Below are positions 59,642 through 64,000 of a stretch of 64,000 bases of DNA, one piece after another; the first letter of the stretch is position 1; the number at the start of each line of letters is the position of its first letter. Below the pieces are notes generated by a model. That model was given only the letters and a program-made list of their open reading frames with translations. It made no database searches and had not been told where the DNA came from. The stretch is from Bacillus crepusculi. Its GTDB lineage: Bacteria; Bacillota; Bacilli; Bacillales; Bacillaceae. The stretch spans positions 1-64,000 of the forward strand of contig NZ_JACXXE010000010.1 of NCBI RefSeq assembly GCF_014764715.1. The letters run 5' to 3'. The position numbers were made by a program, and so were the translations under genes.

Positions 59642-60829
59642 GTGGATTATCGCGATGTAGAGTGGAAGCCGAGACGAAGCAGAAAGGGATATTTCCTATC
59701 TGGTCTGATCGGTGTATTGGTAGGAGCTTTTTTAATGGGATTCTTTTTCCCCTATGTATCTGGACAGAGCGGCAGTCCCTTTGGATGGCAGCAGAACGGA
59801 GATGGGCAAGCATCACAGGGTCCTTTAAAGACTGTGAATGTGAACATCAATGATGCGGTCACGAAAGTGGTGTCTAGTATGTCGGATACCGTTGTCGGCG
59901 TCATTAATATTCAAAAGTCGAGCTTTTGGGAAGAAGGCGGAGAAGCAGGCAGCGGGTCAGGTGTGATTTATAAAAAAAAGGGTGATACCTTTTATATCGT
60001 GACCAATCACCACGTCATCAAAGGCGCCAACCAGCTTGAAGTCAGCCTTCAGGATGGGACAAGGATTGGAGCCAATCTTGTCGGCAGCGATCAGCTCATG
60101 GATTTAGCAGTACTCACTGTCAAAAGTAATAAGATTAAAAAGATCGCAGCTTTCGGCAACTCAGACCATGTGAAGCCAGGAGAGCCGGTCATCGCCATTG
60201 GAAATCCATTAGGGCTTGAATTCGCAGGCTCTGTCACACAAGGTGTCATTTCTGGAACGGAGCGTGCCATCCCTGTGGACTCGAATGGGGACGGACAGAC
60301 GGATTGGAATGCGGAGGTTCTGCAAACAGATGCCGCCATCAATCCTGGAAACAGCGGGGGTGCCTTGATCAATATGGACGGGAAAGTGATTGGGATCAAT
60401 TCAATGAAAATTGCTGAATCAGAGGTTGAAGGCATCGGACTATCTATCCCAGCCAATCTGGTCATTCCTGTCATAGAGGATTTAGAACGCTACGGAGAGG
60501 TGAAGCGTCCGTATCTTGGAGTCGGCATGAAATCATTAGCAGATATTGCGAGCTACCACTGGCAGGAAACGTTAAAGCTGCCATCAAAGGTCACATCAGG
60601 GGTTGTCGTGATGAGTGTGGAGCCTTTGTCTCCAGCAGGAAAAGCGGGACTAAAAGAGCTGGATGTCGTGACATCCTTTGATGGCAAGAAAGTACAAAAT
60701 ATCGTGGACTTGCGTAAATATTTATATCAAAAGAAAGTCGGCGATCAGGTAAAGGTGCAATTTTACCGAAGCGGGAAGAAAAAATCAGTAGAGATTAAGC
60801 TATCTCAAACCGACCGATTCGGCGGATAA
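59642..60829 (+). CDS. htrC: Membrane-anchored serine protease HtrC (YycK)
   Basis: 395 residues from a GTG at 59642 (AAGGAAGG 8 bases before); the longer frame from 59489 overlaps walJ. One N-terminal helix (about 18-37), a G/Q/S linker, then an HtrA trypsin-like domain with triad His (NHHVIKGAN), Asp (MDLAVLTV) and Ser (NPGNSGGAL), and a C-terminal PDZ domain ([19 protein letters not shown]). Extracytoplasmic protein quality control. Confidence 0.95.
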   Translation: MDYRDVEWKPRRSRKGYFLSGLIGVLVGAFLMGFFFPYVSGQSGSPFGWQQNGDGQASQGPLKTVNVNINDAVTKVVSSMSDTVVGVINIQKSSFWEEGGEAGSGSGVIYKKKGDTFYIVTNHHVIKGANQLEVSLQDGTRIGANLVGSDQLMDLAVLTVKSNKIKKIAAFGNSDHVKPGEPVIAIGNPLGLEFAGSVTQGVISGTERAIPVDSNGDGQTDWNAEVLQTDAAINPGNSGGALINMDGKVIGINSMKIAESEVEGIGLSIPANLVIPVIEDLERYGEVKRPYLGVGMKSLADIASYHWQETLKLPSKVTSGVVVMSVEPLSPAGKAGLKELDVVTSFDGKKVQNIVDLRKYLYQKKVGDQVKVQFYRSGKKKSVEIKLSQTDRFGG

Positions 60830-60859
60830 CCAGTTCCAGCAAGGGACTGGTTTTTTTTA
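60830..60859 (+). terminator. walR operon terminator
   Basis: CCAGTTCC / GGGACTGG with loop AGCAA, followed by a run of T; directly after the htrC stop. Confidence 0.88.
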
Positions 60860-60897
60860 CATGCGTATCATATGATGAAAAAAAGGGGGAGGTACGA

Positions 60898-61362
60898 TTG
60901 GTTACACTACAACCGATGGCACAAACGGACTATGACACATTGATAGAGAAAGCCATTAAACGGTATGCAGAAGAAAAAGTGCTCGCAGGGACATGGGAGA
61001 AGGAAGAAGCACTTGCGAATGCAGAAGAACAATTTGATAGACTGCTTCCAGAAGGTCTTCAAACAGACTATCATGAGCTGTGGAATTTATTAAAGGGAGA
61101 AGAGGCGATTGGATGGGTTTGGCTTTGTTATGACCCGAATCACCCGCAGCAGGAAGGATTTATTTATAACTTTTTTTTATTCGAAGCTTATCGAGGAAAA
61201 GGCTTTGCAAAGCAGGCCATTGCTGCATTAGAGGAGCAGGCAAAGTCATTAGGTGTGCAAAAGCTCTCCCTGCATGTCTTTGCTCACAATCAAATCGCCC
61301 GTTCGCTATACGAAAAGACGGGATTTGCAGAAACCGGTATCTACATGAGTAAACCTTTATAG
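60898..61362 (+). CDS. yycN: GNAT acetyltransferase YycN
   Basis: 154 residues. TTG start 5 bases after GGGGGAGG. GNAT fold with acetyl-CoA motif LFEAYRGKGFAKQAIAAL and HNQIARSLYEKTGFAETG. Resembles B. subtilis YycN, also found downstream of the wal operon. Acceptor unknown. Confidence 0.9.
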   Translation: MVTLQPMAQTDYDTLIEKAIKRYAEEKVLAGTWEKEEALANAEEQFDRLLPEGLQTDYHELWNLLKGEEAIGWVWLCYDPNHPQQEGFIYNFFLFEAYRGKGFAKQAIAALEEQAKSLGVQKLSLHVFAHNQIARSLYEKTGFAETGIYMSKPL

Positions 61363-61369
61363 AAAAGAA

Positions 61370-61403
61370 GAAGTACCGTACAGGCAGCGTACGGTACTTT
61401 TTT
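61370..61403. terminator. yycN terminator
   Basis: AAGTACCGTAC / GTACGGTACTT around AGGCAGC, with TTTT on the right and A-rich on the left; shared with the convergent ABC gene. Confidence 0.88.
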
Positions 61404-62283
61404 ATGAGGAGATCATGGCATCCTGGGCCGTGACTCTGTATAAATCGACTTTGCATTTCACGAAAGCACGGATGATCGCTGGGACTTGGGCTTCTGAACG
61501 AATCAACAATGAGGTCTCGTCATCACTGATCACAAGATCTGTTCCGACAGTTTGTAAGTACTGCGTGAGAACAGGCTTCACCTCATCATCAATCCATGCA
61601 TGCTTGAAGATTGCACGAATGTTTGAGGATGTGATGGTTTTCTCTTGAGGATGAGTATGTGGGGACACTAATTTCCCTTCAGAAATGAATGTAGTTTTCG
61701 TACAGATACTATTTGTGAACCTTGGGCGGTCAGCTGTTAAAAAGACGGTTTTGCCTTCATCCTTTAACGTTTCAATGACCCGCTGGATGTTCAGGATAGA
61801 ATCTGCATCAATATCAGCAAAAGGCTCGTCGAGTAAAATAAATTCCGGTCGATGGGCAATGGCCTGTGCGATTCCGAGCCGCTTTTTCATACCAGGTGTA
61901 AAAGCACCGACCTTTTCTTGATGATAGTGATGTAAATCGACAAACTCGAGTAATTCTTCATAGTAACTCGTTTTCTGGCGTGTACCGGTGATTTTTGATA
62001 AATAGGCGATATGCTCCATTGCGGTGAGCCCTTCATATAAATCCGTATATTCAGGCAGCACACCGATGTGATGCCTTACTTTTTTTAATGAAGTCATGTC
62101 CATCATCGTAAATGTACCAGTGGTGGGGCGGGAAATTCCCGTAATAATATTAAAAAATGTGGTTTTACCAGCACCCTTCGGTCCGATGAGTCCGAAAATA
62201 TCGCCTCGATTGACATCTAGGGTAATATGATCTATTGCGACTTTTGTCCGATATTTTTTTGTTAGCTCTTTTGTATGTAGCAT
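61402..62283 (-). CDS. ABC transporter ATP-binding protein
   Basis: 293 residues. Walker A GPKGAGKTTFF (about 33-43), signature loop FTPGMKKRLGIAQ in place of the usual LSGGQ, Walker B FILLDEPFADID, and an H-loop replaced by TADRPRF. A C-terminal domain (about 220-293) follows the ATPase. Resembles BcrA-type exporters for peptides or antibiotics. Follows its permease gene directly; probable substrate a peptide or lipid, unproven. Confidence 0.85.
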   Translation of the reverse strand: MLHTKELTKKYRTKVAIDHITLDVNRGDIFGLIGPKGAGKTTFFNIITGISRPTTGTFTMMDMTSLKKVRHHIGVLPEYTDLYEGLTAMEHIAYLSKITGTRQKTSYYEELLEFVDLHHYHQEKVGAFTPGMKKRLGIAQAIAHRPEFILLDEPFADIDADSILNIQRVIETLKDEGKTVFLTADRPRFTNSICTKTTFISEGKLVSPHTHPQEKTITSSNIRAIFKHAWIDDEVKPVLTQYLQTVGTDLVISDDETSLLIRSEAQVPAIIRAFVKCKVDLYRVTAQDAMISS

Positions 62284-62973
62284 CTATACATCCCTCCTTT
62301 GAAACAGCAGTGCAGTTCCAATGAGTAAGACAACAGTCAATGCTGCATTCATCAGCACATAGGTCACAGGTTCACTCCATCGCGCATAATAATAAGGCGT
62401 CATATATCGGAACCAATGAATCAACCGTTCTGAAGACAGAACAGAAATCATACTAACGATTGGGAAAAGAAAAGAAAATAACATCCCAACAAACATCGAC
62501 TTTTGCGGTGTTGGAAAGAGCATGGACAAAAACAAAGCACATGAGATACCGACACTAATAAAGGTTAAGATTTTTAAGGCATCAGAGAACAGAAAACGAT
62601 GTGTTATTACCATATTCAGCACATATGTCGTCATAATGCAGCTAAGCCAAAACAGCATCAGTCCAAGGTATTTCCCGATAATAATGTTCAAACGGGTTGT
62701 TTTACTGACGAGAAAACGAATGGTTTTCAAATGAATTTCGCGGCTCAAAATATCATGAGACAATAAAAAAATAAGGAAAAAACCAAATAAAGAAATCACC
62801 AGTTCATTCCCAATCGAATAAGGGTCCTTTGCCTGTTCCCATTTCCCTTGATAAGCAGCAATAAACGGAAGACTTGATACAAAGGTAGATAATATGAAAA
62901 TAATAACAATTGTTAAGATGGATTTTGTGCTTTTGAAGAGCTGCTTAAACTCATTCATACAGATGGTCCACAC
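62284..62973 (-). CDS. ABC-2 type permease
   Basis: 229 residues with six hydrophobic segments and the ABC-2 layout: N-terminal MWTICMNEFKQLFKSTKSIL, a large loop, and the LSREIHLKTIRFLVSKTTRLNIIIGKYLG motif. Encoded immediately before the ATPase gene (one base between them). The pair replaces the yydFGHIJ region found near here in B. subtilis; sizes differ, so it is not that system. Confidence 0.83.
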   Translation of the reverse strand: MWTICMNEFKQLFKSTKSILTIVIIFILSTFVSSLPFIAAYQGKWEQAKDPYSIGNELVISLFGFFLIFLLSHDILSREIHLKTIRFLVSKTTRLNIIIGKYLGLMLFWLSCIMTTYVLNMVITHRFLFSDALKILTFISVGISCALFLSMLFPTPQKSMFVGMLFSFLFPIVSMISVLSSERLIHWFRYMTPYYYARWSEPVTYVLMNAALTVVLLIGTALLFQRRDV

Positions 62974-63116
62974 ACGCTGTACCTCCCTTCATCTTTATTA
63001 TACCGCTAGAAAAGAAAGACACCATATCTTGCTCTTTAACATTTGTTTAAATTTTATAAAAAGAAGACTCTTCCAATATCAGTTGACTCACTTTTAAAAA
63101 TGTTCAGAAAAATATC

Positions 63117-63145
63117 TTGATTTATCAAAAAACATCATGTATGAT
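63117..63145 (+). promoter_or_regulatory. Promoter of the T-box leader
   Basis: TTGATT (63117-63122), 17-base spacer, TATGAT (63140-63145). Confidence 0.7.
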
Positions 63146-63159
63146 AGCTTTAATTCAAA

Positions 63160-63465
63160 ATAGTTGAACAGGCAATGACGAGAGAAAGTACAATCATCAA
63201 TTTTTCCACAGAGAGCTTCGGTAGCTGAAAAGAAGCAAAAATAATGATTCGAAAAATGGTCTCTGAGCCTCGTACTGAACATATCCATGATATTAGTAGG
63301 TCACGACGAGAGTTGGTACTCGTTATCAAAACCACAGTATATGAGCCAGATTGGAGCTTTGTACTTGTAGAGGCTGTTTAGCGCGAGCAAACAGTAAATA
63401 AAGGTGGTACCACGAGACAAATACCTCGTCCTTATGATTCAAAGATAAGGATGGGGTATTTTTTA
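63160..63465 (+). promoter_or_regulatory. T-box riboswitch leader
   Basis: The T-box core AAGGTGGTACCACG (63401-63414) is unmistakable. A Stem I with AGTA (63187-63190), AATCAT/ATGATT stem (63192-63197 / 63244-63249) and CGAA on the return strand fits the specifier-loop S-turn. The specifier codon is either ATG (63256-63258, Met) or AAT (63255-63257, Asn). An alternative terminator hairpin (63421-63455) with TTTTTT follows. Uncharged tRNA should favour read-through. Confidence 0.92.
63420..63464 (+). terminator. T-box regulated terminator
   Basis: ATACCTCGTCCTTAT / ATAAGGATGGGGTAT (with G-U pairs) around GATTCAAAG, then TTTTTT. Confidence 0.85.
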
Positions 63466-63495
63466 TTGTCCACTTTTTTCATACAATTGTTCAAA

Positions 63496-63511
63496 TGTTC
63501 CACGTGAAACA
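63496..63511. other. parS: parS site upstream of the SAM-hydrolase gene
   Basis: TGTTCCACGTGAAACA, one mismatch to the perfect palindrome; lies between the T-box terminator and the start codon. Confidence 0.92.
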
Positions 63512-63546
63512 TCACAACCATTTTTTCAAATGAAAGGGAGATTGAC

Positions 63547-64000
63547 ATGAGTGAACATGCATTGGTTTTACAATCAGATTTTGGTATTGATGACGGAGCG
63601 GTCAGCGCAATGTACGGCGTAGCCAATACGGTAAGTAGCAGCATCCGCATTTTTGATTTAACACACAATATTCCTCAGTATGACATTTGGGAAGCATCGT
63701 ATCGACTGCTCCAAACCGTCACCTATTGGCCGGAAGAGACGGTATTCGTTTCCGTCGTTGACCCGGGCGTTGGATCAGAGCGAAAGAGTCTTGTCGTCAA
63801 AACCACAAGCTCTCACTATATCATCACCCCAGATAATGGGACACTCACGCACGTTGCGCAGGATATTGGCATTGTGGAAGCCCGTTATTTAGATGAAACC
63901 ATTAACCGGTTGCCGAAGTCGGGAAAATCACATACATTCCATGGGAGGGATATTTACGCATATACAGGGGCTAGAATTGCTTCAGGCGTGATTTCTTTTG
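63547..64000 (+). CDS. SAM hydroxide adenosyltransferase family protein (DUF62), partial
   Basis: At least 151 residues; the gene runs off the window end. Motifs of the S-adenosyl-L-methionine hydrolase (adenosine-forming) / fluorinase family: LQSDFGIDDGAVSAMYG, VDPGVGSERKSLVV, TPDNGTLTHV and FHGRDIYAY. The reaction would split SAM to methionine and adenosine. AAAGGGAG is 6 bases before the ATG. Control by the T-box upstream ties it to an amino acid, most plausibly methionine. Confidence 0.88.
   Translation, partial: MSEHALVLQSDFGIDDGAVSAMYGVANTVSSSIRIFDLTHNIPQYDIWEASYRLLQTVTYWPEETVFVSVVDPGVGSERKSLVVKTTSSHYIITPDNGTLTHVAQDIGIVEARYLDETINRLPKSGKSHTFHGRDIYAYTGARIASGVISF

Noticed and set aside
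62120-62140. GGGAAATTCCCG palindrome as a possible Noc-binding site
   Set aside because: The half-sites are in the opposite order to the ATTTCCCGGGAAAT consensus, so it does not fit; it lies inside the ABC gene.

Overview
This window is the replication-origin region of a Bacillus chromosome. The proteins are close relatives of their Bacillus subtilis counterparts, and the gene order follows the B. subtilis oriC neighbourhood. Moderate GC, the extra genes present and the degree of divergence suggest the Bacillus pumilus group (pumilus/safensis/altitudinis). That species call is an inference, not a database result.

Layout. Bases 1-10140 read mostly leftward: gyrA, gyrB, remB, recF, the S4-domain gene yaaA, dnaN and dnaA, with the two DnaA-box clusters of a bipartite oriC on either side of dnaA. 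The dnaA-dnaN gap carries the consensus box, GC-rich spacer, DnaA-trio and AT-rich unwinding element in the expected order. Just left of gyrA a strong leftward promoter probably starts an rRNA operon outside the window. Bases 10007-20353 read rightward: rpmH-rnpA-yidC1(spoIIIJ)-jag, mnmE-mnmG-rsmG-noc, a secreted papain-like amidase, then soj-spo0J. Four parS sites (16-bp, ScParB type) lie at 20152, 35202, 55594 and 63496. A third small DnaA-box cluster sits in front of mnmE.

Bases 20379-27000 hold yyaC, a YkvI-type membrane protein, a two-gene module of unknown function whose larger protein looks like a lipase that has lost its nucleophile, yyzM, ychF and rpsF-ssbA-rpsR. Bases 27000-34080 are accessory: an AT-rich zinc-ribbon gene, a decayed transporter fragment, an MhqR-type quinone/aldehyde detoxification operon with a perfect 18-bp operator, a catalase, an Asp/Glu racemase-like protein and the lysozyme-responsive sigV-rsiV pair. 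Bases 34136-38759 hold ppaC, yybS, gdpP and rplI. Bases 38800-45100 hold yycC-yycB followed by an iron-siderophore island (esterase, feuA, btr, besA-mbtH) with two Fur boxes.

Bases 45100-52900 hold dnaC (replicative helicase), yycE, a divergent P450/TetR pair, purA with paired PurBoxes, a DUF418 membrane protein and a peroxiredoxin. Bases 53228-53639 are four tRNA genes (Lys, Glu, Asp, Phe). Bases 53986-60829 are the essential cell-wall two-component operon walRKHIJ and htrC, followed by yycN. The right end has a leftward ABC exporter pair and a T-box leader controlling a SAM-hydrolase-family gene cut by the window edge.

Together the window encodes initiation (DnaA, DnaN, DnaC, SSB, gyrase), origin segregation and nucleoid occlusion (Soj, Spo0J, parS, Noc), tRNA modification (MnmE/G, RsmG for rRNA), wall homeostasis (WalRK, SigV) and several stress and nutrient modules. 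I see no CRISPR array, insertion sequence or prophage. The most unusual points are the dead-lipase module and its odd upstream region, the siderophore island with an orphan MbtH, and the T-box/SAM-hydrolase unit.
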